A DNA stretch of 17,768 nt from an uncultured Collinsella sp. (GCA_902464035.1 CABQHT010000040.1:1-17768), one strand, 5' to 3'. Numbered from the stretch's first letter, positions 6,027 to 16,161 are shown. Notes: generated by a model not told the origin, from the letters alone. Program-made: numbers and translations.

Positions 6027-7802
6027 TTACTCCTCAGAGCTCTCGTCGCGCTTACGGCTGCGGATAAGGTGCGCCACACCGATGCACAGCACCGCGCCAC
6101 CAGCAATCCAAGTGAACGTCACGCCGTTGAGACCAGTGAGCGGGAGGTTGGAGCCCTTCTTGTCGGTAACGGTGAGGTGCACCGTGCCGATGGTAGATTC
6201 TTCCTTCTTCACGAGATCCTGATTGGCGGCACTAACAATAGTGCAGGTGGGCTTCACCGCTTCCGTCTTATTTGCAGGAAGCGTATCTCGGCTGATTTTA
6301 AGCTTAATGCCCTCGCTATGCGAGTTGTTGTAGCCGGGCGCAGAAGTTTTCTCGGTAAGAATATATGTACCTTGATCGAGGCCGAAGATGTTAATTTTGC
6401 CGCTGGCATCAGTCTTGAGGACGGCTTCCTCCGCATTGTCCGTCGTGGTACCGTTTGCCTTTATGTACTTGTTGGACCCCTCTTCCTTCAGCAAAAACTC
6501 AACGTTCTCCAGGCCATCATTCGGCTTGTCAGAGCCGACCTTGGTTACACCGATGCCATAAGTGTAGTCATAAGCGGGGTGTTCGACCGTGCTGCCGATA
6601 CCTTCGCCATTCGGGTTGTTGGAGTACTCCAGTTTGACCGTGTTCTCCTGAGGCATGCCGAGGATACTCTTGTACTCGTCCTTAATCGTGCCATCGTTGT
6701 TATTGCAGATAATATCGGGATCAAGCATGGCCTCATACTCAACAGTCACCTTAGAATCAGCTGACACATCAATCGGTTGGCCACTGTCGTCCTTGCAGTT
6801 CTTGAGATCACCGAAGAGAACCGTGAGCACATGATTCTGGTAATCAACCGAGCAGCCTTCTCCGACAGACCTGCCGCCGATTTTGACTGTAACATCCAGA
6901 GCGCTACCGCCCTCACTGCTCGTGTATTTGGGTGTCATGGTCTCAGGCAGTTTATCCGTGAAGGTGTACTCATAAGAATCGTATGTATTGATATTGCTCG
7001 CAACGGTGCCAACAAGCTGATATTTAACGTACTGGCCAATAGAGGAGTCGGCGCCCTTGTTGGGAGAAGTGAGAATATCGCTACCGCTAAGTGCCCACTT
7101 TTGATCTTCATCGTCGTAGACGGCCTTGTTGACGGTGGGAATACCGGTCTTCTCGGTAACGATCACGGGACTGCCGCCGATAACAGCGAAAATCGGAGAG
7201 GTGCCGGTATCCGGCTTTTTAGTCGTATCATCCTTTTTGCTGATGCTGTTGCTGTCGGTCAGAAAGAGATAGTACCCAGATTCACTGAAAGAAACCGGCT
7301 GGTTCGCTGGAAACGATGCTTCCGTAAAGCCATTTGGTTTAGCAGGATTAACGTTCTGCTGAACTATCTTGGCAAGCGTATTGAACAAATCATTCTTGCC
7401 GACGATGGTCTCATCGTCATAAGAACTGAAATTGTCCTTCAGCCAATTTGCGACATCCTGAGCGCTGGGGCTATCCTTGAGCGAGCTGGAGCCATTACCA
7501 TTAGCTTTTGTAATGGCTTTGATGATTTCAGTCTGAGCTGAACTATTAACGGCCCACTCAACATTCGAAACGACCTTGCCCGAACCGTCGGCTCCATCCA
7601 CAACATCGGCTGTGAAAATCTGGTAGGCCTCGTACTTCACATCACCAATGTTTTCGTTCTTGTTGATGGTGATGCTATTGGTCGTAGTAGTCGCATCCTC
7701 AGCAAACGCCATGGTCACCGGCGCCATCACTCCGCCAAAGCTCAAAACTGCAGTAAGACCGGCGGTTACTGCTAGGCGGGCGATGTTCTTGGTTGTCTTC
7801 AT
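6027..7802 (-). CDS. LPXTG-anchored isopeptide pilin (third gene of pilus cluster, likely backbone pilin)
   Basis: The 591-residue product has a signal peptide (cleavage after AFA, residue 34) and an N-terminal pilin region with YEAYQIFTADVV (57-68). A lysine follows in the context IPTVNKAVY (K226), placed like the polymerising pilin lysine. Next comes a fimbrial isopeptide domain (about 225-400), then a CnaB/SpaA-type domain (about 415-500) with the E-box YILTEKTSAPGY (Y480, E484). The C-terminus is a sorting signal LPLTG (553-557), a hydrophobic span and RSRKRDESSEE. In related pili the lysine is joined by a sortase to the next subunit's threonine. It is paralogous to the upstream 548-residue pilin. 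AGAGGA precedes ATG 7802 at 7 nt. Its GC content looks lower than its neighbours. Backbone status is inference from order and motif. Confidence 0.88.
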   Translation of the reverse strand: MKTTKNIARLAVTAGLTAVLSFGGVMAPVTMAFAEDATTTTNSITINKNENIGDVKYEAYQIFTADVVDGADGSGKVVSNVEWAVNSSAQTEIIKAITKANGNGSSSLKDSPSAQDVANWLKDNFSSYDDETIVGKNDLFNTLAKIVQQNVNPAKPNGFTEASFPANQPVSFSESGYYLFLTDSNSISKKDDTTKKPDTGTSPIFAVIGGSPVIVTEKTGIPTVNKAVYDDEDQKWALSGSDILTSPNKGADSSIGQYVKYQLVGTVASNINTYDSYEYTFTDKLPETMTPKYTSSEGGSALDVTVKIGGRSVGEGCSVDYQNHVLTVLFGDLKNCKDDSGQPIDVSADSKVTVEYEAMLDPDIICNNNDGTIKDEYKSILGMPQENTVKLEYSNNPNGEGIGSTVEHPAYDYTYGIGVTKVGSDKPNDGLENVEFLLKEEGSNKYIKANGTTTDNAEEAVLKTDASGKINIFGLDQGTYILTEKTSAPGYNNSHSEGIKLKISRDTLPANKTEAVKPTCTIVSAANQDLVKKEESTIGTVHLTVTDKKGSNLPLTGLNGVTFTWIAGGAVLCIGVAHLIRSRKRDESSEE

Positions 7803-7912
7803 GTTTGGTCCTCTTTCTTGGAGGGTTCTCTAGTAACTCTGTCAAAACCAGTGATCATCAGGCCGGTAGGCCTGCGCGTCACTCGCTACGGAGGCAGTAC
7901 GCCATTGAGCAA

Positions 7913-7921
7913 GGGGGGGGG
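7913..7921. repeat. G9 homopolymer tract between pilin genes
   Basis: Nine consecutive G on the plus strand (C9 in the pilin reading direction) lie 4 bp past the stop of the 548-residue pilin and 110 bp upstream of the 591-residue pilin. A TTGACA at 7840-7845 (minus strand) sits downstream of it without a clear -10 box. Tracts of this length are slippage-prone. Confidence 0.9.
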
Positions 7922-7925
7922 ACAA

Positions 7926-9572
7926 TTATTTATCACGGCGACCTCCTCCCCGCTTGATGACGAGCGCGGCAACAATAGCCGTCACTCCGATGGCAGCCAA
8001 AGCCGCCACCAGCACCAACGTTCTATCTCCCGTCGATGGCATAAAGCCTCGACTTGCTTCTTTGCTTGGGGTGTTGAGCACCGACAGCTCAATCGAACCC
8101 GACCCGGCATCGGCGGCATCAACCCGCAGGGGGCTTTCGGCCGATACGGTCACCTTGGGCTTCGCGGCTGCTACCTGTTTAACGTCCAACCCCTCGGCCG
8201 TAACCGTCACTGTTCGTTTTCCCTCGAACGCTGCATATCCCTTGGGAGCCGCGATCTCCTCGACGGTGTAGACACCCGCGTCCACGCCGGTCAATTCCAC
8301 ATGGCCGTCCGCGCCCGTGGTGACACAAGCGTCGGCATACGTCGACCACGAGCCGTCAGTCGTTAGAATGCGCCCGCGGTCATCGATGATGCGCAGCTTG
8401 GCGCCCGCGAGCGGTTTATCGTCCGAGCTTGAGCGCTTGATCAGACTGAGTCCCCAGGTGTAGGCGCACGCGTCATCGCTCGGCGTGCGGGTGAATCCGG
8501 CATCGCCGGACTGGTCGGCGAGGGGAGAGCGCGGGTAACGCAGGTAGACCTCGTTGGGGTTGCCCTTGGTAGCGCCTCGATTGCAGTTGGTCCCCAACGG
8601 CGCATTGTAGACAGCAACCACGCGGGCGCCCGCGGTGAAGGCGTCGGCCCCGCCGAGCGCGGCGATGAGGTCGCCGGTGCGCGCGGTGAAGGTGTTGCCG
8701 TCGACCGAGACCTTGCACTGGGCCGTGATGTCGGTCCAGCCCTTGGCGGGCTCGGTGCCGGCGCGGCCGTCCCTGCCGGTCGAGACGGCGTCGAAGTTGC
8801 CGTCGGCCCCCGCCGCCACGTACACGCGCATGCTCGAGGCCACCTTGGAGGGGTCGAGCCCCGCGCTCATGGTGTCGACGAACCGCACCGCATAGGCGTC
8901 GTAGGCGGCAAGGCCCGCCGGGACCGTGGCAGAGAGGCGCCAGTACAGGTCGTCGGCGACCGTGGCGTCGGCGGCCTTCTGCCAGGCGGCGGTGCTGTCC
9001 TCCAGCACGTGCTTTTGAACCTTGGGGGTCGCGGCCTTGGGCTTGACGGTGACGGCGCTGCCGCCGACCAGGGCCATGACCGGCGCGGTGCCGGCCTCGC
9101 CCTGGGCGATGGCGGCGTCGTCGGCGACGATGAGCCAGTAGCCGCAAGGCAGCTCGGCCACCGTGCCCGCGTTAAGGGCCACGGACACGGCGCCTGCTTT
9201 GACAATCGCGCGGGCAAGCTTTGCCGTCAGCGCAGTCGTCATGTGCCCGTCGGCATTCATCCATTCGGCAGCCTCTTGCGCCGTCGATGCCGAGCCATCA
9301 AGCCCCGCATCATGAAGCACAGGGAGAACAGCTTGGCGGACGGCGTCATTTGCCCACGTTATGTCAGTTGCGACCTTTTGGTCGGCATCGGCGTCGTCGA
9401 CAACGGTCGCCGAAAAGAGCTGATACGCGTCATACCGCTTCGCAACTGTACCGTCCACCGTAATAGTTCCGGTATCGGCGGCGTGGGCCGTCCCAGGGGC
9501 AATCGCGAAAGAGAAGACGGCAACCATGGCTATTGCCACAACGGTCAACAAATGACGAGACACCTTATTCAC
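7926..9572 (-). CDS. MPSTG-anchored isopeptide pilin (second gene of pilus cluster)
   Basis: The 548-residue product begins with a signal peptide (cleavage after AHA, residue 31). It shares the layout of the downstream pilin: YDAYQLFSATVVDD (47-60), a lysine in ATPKVQKHV (K187), a fimbrial isopeptide domain, and a CnaB/SpaA-type domain (about 373-460) with E-box YTVEEIAAPKGY (Y435, E439). Its sorting signal is MPSTG (511-515), with Met in place of Leu, then a hydrophobic span and KRGGGRRDK. I chose GTG 9572: GAGGTGG lies 5 nt upstream, and the signal peptide starts properly there. It overlaps the end of the previous gene by 8 bp, which implies translational coupling. The region around 8480-9200 looks much richer in GC than the flanking pilin genes, suggesting a different origin for that module. 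Confidence 0.88.
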   Translation of the reverse strand: MNKVSRHLLTVVAIAMVAVFSFAIAPGTAHAADTGTITVDGTVAKRYDAYQLFSATVVDDADADQKVATDITWANDAVRQAVLPVLHDAGLDGSASTAQEAAEWMNADGHMTTALTAKLARAIVKAGAVSVALNAGTVAELPCGYWLIVADDAAIAQGEAGTAPVMALVGGSAVTVKPKAATPKVQKHVLEDSTAAWQKAADATVADDLYWRLSATVPAGLAAYDAYAVRFVDTMSAGLDPSKVASSMRVYVAAGADGNFDAVSTGRDGRAGTEPAKGWTDITAQCKVSVDGNTFTARTGDLIAALGGADAFTAGARVVAVYNAPLGTNCNRGATKGNPNEVYLRYPRSPLADQSGDAGFTRTPSDDACAYTWGLSLIKRSSSDDKPLAGAKLRIIDDRGRILTTDGSWSTYADACVTTGADGHVELTGVDAGVYTVEEIAAPKGYAAFEGKRTVTVTAEGLDVKQVAAAKPKVTVSAESPLRVDAADAGSGSIELSVLNTPSKEASRGFMPSTGDRTLVLVAALAAIGVTAIVAALVIKRGGGRRDK

Positions 9573-10188
9573 GGCGACCACCTCGATCTTGATCACGATG
9601 GCGACGAGCATGCATCCATGTCGCCGCGAAGCACAGCATCGAAGCGCCAGCCAGATACGTCATAGTCAAGCCAGCCCCGCCCGCCTCGGGAAGCGTGGTC
9701 GAGTACTTATTGGTAAAGATCGGCGGATCCTGAGAGCCATCGTCATAGGTAACTACGGCGTTGAGCTGATCCGTGCCATTAGTTACCTTAACCGTGACGT
9801 TGTACACGGTCGTGTCGTAGATGATGTGATCTTTAACATGGCCAACAGCGCCCTCGGGCTCGACCTCGGAGATGGTGTAGGTATAGGTTCCCGTCTTGTT
9901 GAACTCAACGTTAAAGGAAACATTTCCGCCAGCATCGTTAGTCGCCGTCTGGAGTACCTTGCCTTCGGCATCCTTGAGTGCAAACGAGAACTGCCCCTTC
10001 TTGAAGGTGCCGCCTTCAAGCACCTTCTTTGCCTGAATGGTTGCGGATCCCGTCAGGCGATTGTCGTAGATCCAAATATCGTCTTTCTTGGCATCGCTGA
10101 TAATCTCCGCGTTTTTAACGACGGTCTTTGCCTTATTGACCGCAGACTGGTACTCGACATCGGTCGCCTCGCCCTTGACATGATCCAC
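9565..10188 (-). CDS. C-terminal part of the frameshifted large pilin/adhesin (FctA-type domain and LPEAG anchor)
   Basis: This frame continues the protein encoded at 10053-13298 after a one-base shift. It holds an FctA/Spy0128-type isopeptide pilin domain (GSATIQAKKVLEGGTFKKGQ, later YTYTISEVEPEG with the usual E, and VKVTNGTDQLNAVVTYDDG). The cell-wall anchor follows: LPEAG, a hydrophobic span, and the basic tail ARRHRDQDRGGRRE. It has no signal peptide, and the GTG at 10188 has no ribosome binding site, so on its own it would not be exported or probably even made. Its stop overlaps the start of the next pilin by 8 bp. It is best read as the 3' end of one gene at 9565-13298. Confidence 0.85.
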   Translation of the reverse strand: MDHVKGEATDVEYQSAVNKAKTVVKNAEIISDAKKDDIWIYDNRLTGSATIQAKKVLEGGTFKKGQFSFALKDAEGKVLQTATNDAGGNVSFNVEFNKTGTYTYTISEVEPEGAVGHVKDHIIYDTTVYNVTVKVTNGTDQLNAVVTYDDGSQDPPIFTNKYSTTLPEAGGAGLTMTYLAGASMLCFAATWMHARRHRDQDRGGRRE

Positions 10189-13100
10189 GTGGGGCCTGTA
10201 ACGGCGTACCCTTCAGGTGCCTTCGACTCCACAAGCTGGTAGAGCTTGCAATTGCTCATCCTGTTGTTTTCCGTGCCAAACGAGATTTTGCCGCTGGCAT
10301 CGGTTGCGGCGGTGCCGAACAGCGTTCTGGCACTCTCCACGTCCTCCGGGATTTTCGCCTGATCCGTGTCTACGCTATAGAGCGTAAATTCCGCACCCTC
10401 AAGCGTCGCGCCGACCTGCTGAGCATCGTACTTGGTCATCGTGATACTGTAGCCGTTGCCGCCCGCACTGGCGGCAGCGCTCTGGATGATCCAACTTTTG
10501 TCATCAGTTGCAGAGCCATCTTTCACGCCCGTAAGCTCGGCGGTATTGGAAAGAGGAACCTCATCGCCGGCGGCTCCGTCCGGGATGACTTCGTACTCGA
10601 CCTTGAGGTATTTCTCGTCGGGCACCTCAAGAGTCAACTTCGTACGCGAGCCAGATTCATCCTTGACTTGTTCCATCTTCGACGAATAGTCCTTATCAGT
10701 CAGCGGTGACCAGGCACCGTTCACGCACTCATAGACCTTAAGCGTCGACGGCACCAGCGTGCACTCGGCATCCATGGTGTCCACGAGCTCGAGGAAGTCA
10801 GTGCCATTCTTAAGGGCAACGCCAGACTCGTTAACAAGAATGGTGTACTTAATACGGTTGCTATTACTGACTTGCTCACCAGTCTTTTTGATGACGTTGT
10901 TCTTGATGGTGACGGTGCCGCTACCGGTATCGAATTTCTTGTCTCCCGACTCGGCGCTTGCCGAGTTGGTGAACTTCACCTCATTCTTAGAGACATCGAG
11001 CTCGCTGCGCTTGACCGCCGTTTTGTATGTGAGCTTCGCATAGCCGGCATAGTCGCCAAGCCCAGTTGTGGGGATGGAGAAAGTGACCGTATTGCCGGCG
11101 CTGCTGACGTTGTCGGTGGCAAGCTGTTGATTATCAACGACCGTCTTGGCCCCACTTCCGCGACCAAGCCCCGTATACTCTTCATAGGGATTCTGCACGA
11201 GCGTGAACTTTGCGGAATTCGCGACATAGCTCATACCATCCGGAAGGCTATCAACGATATTCAGCGGTTTCCCGCCCAGCTTTCCAGCTCCAAAGTATTC
11301 GAACTCGCCATTTGCGCCCTTATTACCCTTTTGGCGGTTTGCATACACCGTCCAGTCGACGATCCAGGCGCCCTTCTCACCCGAGCCGTCAACGGTATGC
11401 CAATCGAAGTTCTCAACCCAAGACATCTTCGACTCCGCTTCCGGCTTCTCGACCGCGGGTTTCGTTTCTCGGTTGACAACGTACTTGACGGGTTCGGTGA
11501 ACGACCGCTGTAATTTCAGGCCCGGCGCGCTGACCGACGCAAAGTTTGAGTACCAGCCCGACAGCGCTTCTGATGTGGTGTCGTAGGTGATAACGGCGTA
11601 GTCCTCTTTCTCGAGGGCGTCTTTCACTTTGTTGGTAACGATGATTTTGAGGTCGTAGTTTTCCTTTGTTTCATTACCCGGAAAGCTAGCCGTTGGATTC
11701 CAGTCGGCGCCCCGTTCCAGCACGGTATCGCCGATTTTAATGGTAATGGAGCTTTCGTCGACACCAAGTTTCTGCGACCATGCCGACTGAAACGTGTCCT
11801 TCACCGTCACCTCGTCTGGATGGACCGCATTGACGATCGCCTTCAGCGCGACCTTCGTCTCCCATGTCGCCCTGCCCGTCGTCGCCGCCTCATTGGATCT
11901 CACGAGCCTCTTGGTGATCGGCACAACACCCGTCAGCTGCGGCGTGAAACTGCCTTCATCGGTACCGGAAACGGAGCCTTCACGCTCGATGGTCGCGTTG
12001 TTGCGCACGGTGTCGTACGAGCTCGTGTCGTTCATCTTTGTGTGATAAACGATGCAGTAGGTGGCGTACTTATCCTCAAGGTTATCCCGGAACTTATAGG
12101 AAAAGGATTGTTCCTTTGGGTCAAGGTTGCCTTTCTCAATCTCGACTCCGCTCGCCTCCGAGTCGCCTTTGTAAACCGTAAAGTAGTTGCCCGTATACGT
12201 CTGTTTTCCGTCCAGATAATCGGTGAACACGTAGCCACTCATGTCGGCCTTGAGCTTGCCTTGGTTGAGTCTGACCGTCCACTTGATGTCCGACGGTGTG
12301 CCCGATCCGTTGGACTTGTCAATCATGTCGTAGCCGAATGTAACAGGCTCAGCCGTAGCTGTTTTGTTGTCGCCGTCGGTTGAACCAGCCCAATTCCACA
12401 TTGCCGTATTGTCAGCTTTAATCAAATCGCCGCTGTTTGCCGAAACGCCGCTCTTCAGCTCCGTTTCGTACGTGATCGTGTGGTCGCCCTGGGAAAGATT
12501 GCCCAGGCTGTCGAGGGTCGCGACCTGGCTGTCGATCTTCGGCTGGGGTTCGAGCTTCGTGCCGTCGAGCGCGAAGCTGCCTATCACAAAGTTGAAGTTG
12601 TCGCCCAGCGCGTCGGTTAACTTGACATTCGTGGCATACGACTCGACGGTGAGTTTAACGGTCCAGGTAACCTTGGCCACGCCATCTGCTCCCTGGAAGA
12701 AGGCCCCCGACTTCGTCCCTGTGACTTTGCCGTCTTTGGTGGGGATATTGATCGTTCCCGCACCAGGAAACACGACAGATGCGTTGCTACCAGAACCGAC
12801 ATTCTTGTTTTTAAGCTGGAACGAGAAGTTTGCCGCGACATGAATGTTCGCAGGATTCCGTTCAAGCCAGCCCTTATCAAACGTAAAGACAACCTTATTA
12901 CCTTCGATCTTCCACGTGCCAGCTTGGGCGGCAGAAGATTCCGGACCCTCCATGAGGTTGCCACCTGCGTCATCAACGACGATGGTGCCTGGCAGCTCAT
13001 AGACAGCGATGTTGTTCCCAGACGAAGGCGCCTTACCGCTTTTAAATTGTGCCGAAAAAGCTCCGTAGAGCTTCGAAGTAGACGTTACGGCAGTATCACC

Positions 13101-13298
13101 CAAAGGCTTATTATGGTTCTCATCGGTATACAGCTTGACCTCAACCGTTGCCGTATCGCCGTTGATCTCAATCGGCGTCGGCGTCGTCGCATCCTCGGCG
13201 CGCACGGGGGCTGCGCCGTGAAAAACTGCGGCGGTGAGGCTAATTAAAATGAAGATCAGGGCCGCCATACCCAGCGACCGTGAGCGGTGTGCGTCCAT
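10053..13298 (-). CDS. Large multidomain pilin/adhesin, likely pilus tip (frameshifted near its 3' end)
   Basis: The product starts with a signal peptide (cleavage after VRA, residue 34), preceded by AGGGGA at 6 nt. A long series of Ig-like isopeptide-type domains follows. Recurrent D...LPDGM / TDALGD / TDYLDG elements mark each fimbrial isopeptide repeat. Near residues 950-1030 there is a CnaB domain (ITMTKYDAQQVGATLEGAEF, then E-box LYQLVESKAPEGYAV). After YAVTGP the frame breaks and about 45 unrelated residues follow. One extra C in the CCCC run at 10191-10194 would restore a 1,244-residue protein ending in an FctA-type domain and the LPEAG anchor at 9565-10188. As read here the protein would be secreted but not wall-anchored. 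Its size and first position suggest an adhesive tip subunit, but ligands are unknown. The shift could be a true mutation, a switch or a sequencing error. Confidence 0.85.
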   Translation of the reverse strand: MDAHRSRSLGMAALIFILISLTAAVFHGAAPVRAEDATTPTPIEINGDTATVEVKLYTDENHNKPLGDTAVTSTSKLYGAFSAQFKSGKAPSSGNNIAVYELPGTIVVDDAGGNLMEGPESSAAQAGTWKIEGNKVVFTFDKGWLERNPANIHVAANFSFQLKNKNVGSGSNASVVFPGAGTINIPTKDGKVTGTKSGAFFQGADGVAKVTWTVKLTVESYATNVKLTDALGDNFNFVIGSFALDGTKLEPQPKIDSQVATLDSLGNLSQGDHTITYETELKSGVSANSGDLIKADNTAMWNWAGSTDGDNKTATAEPVTFGYDMIDKSNGSGTPSDIKWTVRLNQGKLKADMSGYVFTDYLDGKQTYTGNYFTVYKGDSEASGVEIEKGNLDPKEQSFSYKFRDNLEDKYATYCIVYHTKMNDTSSYDTVRNNATIEREGSVSGTDEGSFTPQLTGVVPITKRLVRSNEAATTGRATWETKVALKAIVNAVHPDEVTVKDTFQSAWSQKLGVDESSITIKIGDTVLERGADWNPTASFPGNETKENYDLKIIVTNKVKDALEKEDYAVITYDTTSEALSGWYSNFASVSAPGLKLQRSFTEPVKYVVNRETKPAVEKPEAESKMSWVENFDWHTVDGSGEKGAWIVDWTVYANRQKGNKGANGEFEYFGAGKLGGKPLNIVDSLPDGMSYVANSAKFTLVQNPYEEYTGLGRGSGAKTVVDNQQLATDNVSSAGNTVTFSIPTTGLGDYAGYAKLTYKTAVKRSELDVSKNEVKFTNSASAESGDKKFDTGSGTVTIKNNVIKKTGEQVSNSNRIKYTILVNESGVALKNGTDFLELVDTMDAECTLVPSTLKVYECVNGAWSPLTDKDYSSKMEQVKDESGSRTKLTLEVPDEKYLKVEYEVIPDGAAGDEVPLSNTAELTGVKDGSATDDKSWIIQSAAASAGGNGYSITMTKYDAQQVGATLEGAEFTLYSVDTDQAKIPEDVESARTLFGTAATDASGKISFGTENNRMSNCKLYQLVESKAPEGYAVTGPTWIMSRARRPMSSTSLRSIRQRPSLKTRRLSAMPRKTIFGSTTIA

Positions 13299-13448
13299 AG
13301 TTGTCCCCTAATTCCTACAACACGTTGTGGAATACGGCGAATCGTCGGATCGAACACAAACCCCAACATCAACGAGAACCCACCTAGCGCATTGCAAGAA
13401 CCCATTGGAGAGCAACTTCTAAGACAGTTCGTCTATGCCACAATGCAT

Positions 13449-13478
13449 AAAATACAATATAGATACCAGTCATGTAAA
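13449..13478 (-). promoter_or_regulatory. Candidate promoter of the pilus operon
   Basis: On the minus strand TTTACA (13473-13478, 5 of 6 matches) and TATTTT (13449-13454, 4 of 6) are 18 bp apart, giving a leader of about 145 nt. The AT-rich context allows other choices, so this is weak. Confidence 0.3.
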
Positions 13479-13609
13479 CCGCAGGTAAAGAGGTCTTTTG
13501 ATTTAATACCAGTTGATATTTACCTGTTAACGGTTTTGCATTAAAGCAGTTATATTCTGTGGAATTATGTATATGTTTAAACAACTTAACTTTGCCTGAA
13601 AAGCCGCTC

Positions 13610-13618
13610 GGGGGGGGG
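13610..13618. repeat. G9 homopolymer tract upstream of pilus operon
   Basis: Nine consecutive G on the plus strand (C9 in the operon direction) lie 312 bp upstream of the first pilin gene and 17 bp from the border hairpin repeat. It has the same length as the tract at 7913-7921. Confidence 0.9.
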
Positions 13619-13634
13619 ATAACCTCCTCCACCG

Positions 13635-13664
13635 TGGTGCAAAGTAACCTGTCCCCTTGCACCA
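13635..13664. repeat. GGTGCAAAG hairpin repeat at right border of pilus island
   Basis: TGGTGCAA (13635-13642) pairs with TTGCACCA (13657-13664) around a 14-nt loop. It is an inverted, slightly diverged copy of the element at 5915-5945. It directly abuts the typA terminator. Confidence 0.78.
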
Positions 13665-13698
13665 AAAAGGGCGCCGACCATCGCGGTCGGCGCCCTTT
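13664..13698 (-). terminator. Intrinsic terminator after typA
   Basis: AAAGGGCGCCGACC (13666-13679) and GGTCGGCGCCCTTT (13685-13698) form a perfect 14-bp stem with a five-base loop. On the minus strand a run of T follows (TTTTTGG). It lies 27 bp past the typA stop. Confidence 0.92.
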
Positions 13699-13725
13699 CT
13701 TGTTAGACGTTATAAAGCCCAGCGC

Positions 13726-15564
<1,839 letters not shown>

Positions 15565-15681
15565 GTAGTTCCCCTATCTTCTATCCATATACAAACGGCA
15601 CGCGTATGCGGCCCGCCCAGCGACACAACGCTCAGCGGGAATATTGAGCCTTTTACCGAAAACTCGTTTATTTTAGCGATT

Positions 15682-16131
15682 TTAGATAAGAGGGGTTTCC
15701 TCACCTGCAGGTTCAGGGTCGCTCCACATAAAACCATCGCCGGCACCCATGCCCTCATACAGCACGTATGCCGAAAAACCGCTCTCGAGCGTGGTTTCGA
15801 AGAAGCTCACGAGCAGGGCGTCGTGATAGCCGCCGTCAATTTCGACACAACCGGTGTAGCCGATGGCATAGCGGGCGATGCGGCCCAGACCCTCGTCCTT
15901 AAGACCCATCTTGTGCTCGGAGATAAAGTTGGTGGCCGCTTCGAGGCATGCCTCTTCGCCGTCCTCGTCGAGCGCCGCCAGATATCGGTTGGAAGCAGCA
16001 TCCTCGATCGCCACAACTACGCCCGGGTTCTCGCCGGCGGCAAGGTCGTCCAAGAACGCACCAATCAGGTCACACACCATGGCGTCGAGCTCGGCGGAGA
16101 CGTTACCGGCGTCCTGCATATCCTGTGCCAT
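15682..16131 (-). CDS. Hypothetical acidic soluble protein
   Basis: I do not recognise this 149-residue protein. It is acidic, has no signal peptide or membrane segment, and looks like a small mixed alpha/beta cytoplasmic protein. Its N-terminal half is rich in Ala, Asp and Glu. The segment GRIARYAIGYTGCVEIDGGYHDALLVSFFETTL (split here as residues about 83-115) looks like packed beta strands. GAAGG lies about 7 nt before ATG 16131, and its codon use resembles the neighbouring housekeeping genes, so it is probably real. It lies 30 bp after the two-TM protein gene and 117 bp before typA, all on one strand, which suggests co-transcription. No function can be assigned. Confidence 0.75.
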   Translation of the reverse strand: MAQDMQDAGNVSAELDAMVCDLIGAFLDDLAAGENPGVVVAIEDAASNRYLAALDEDGEEACLEAATNFISEHKMGLKDEGLGRIARYAIGYTGCVEIDGGYHDALLVSFFETTLESGFSAYVLYEGMGAGDGFMWSDPEPAGEETPLI

Positions 16132-16161
16132 CTTTAGACCTTCCCATCGAGTCTGGCGTCG

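Larger units (their letters stand above)
13299..13634. other. AT-rich upstream region of the pilus operon
   Basis: About 335 bp without a credible gene. The stretch 13440-13600 is clearly AT-richer than the surroundings, fitting a promoter region. A G9 tract lies at 13610-13618. A 93-codon minus-strand frame crosses the region, but it begins inside the border repeat and resembles no family I know. Confidence 0.5.

Noticed and set aside
10191..10194. Programmed ribosomal frameshift site in the large pilin
   Set aside because: No slippery heptamer of the usual kind or clear downstream pseudoknot is visible, so a mutation, a slippage-type switch or a sequencing error is more likely.
13384..13665. 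93-codon minus-strand frame before the pilus operon
   Set aside because: It starts inside the border hairpin repeat, crosses the G9 tract and an AT-rich promoter-like region, has no ribosome binding site, and resembles no known family.
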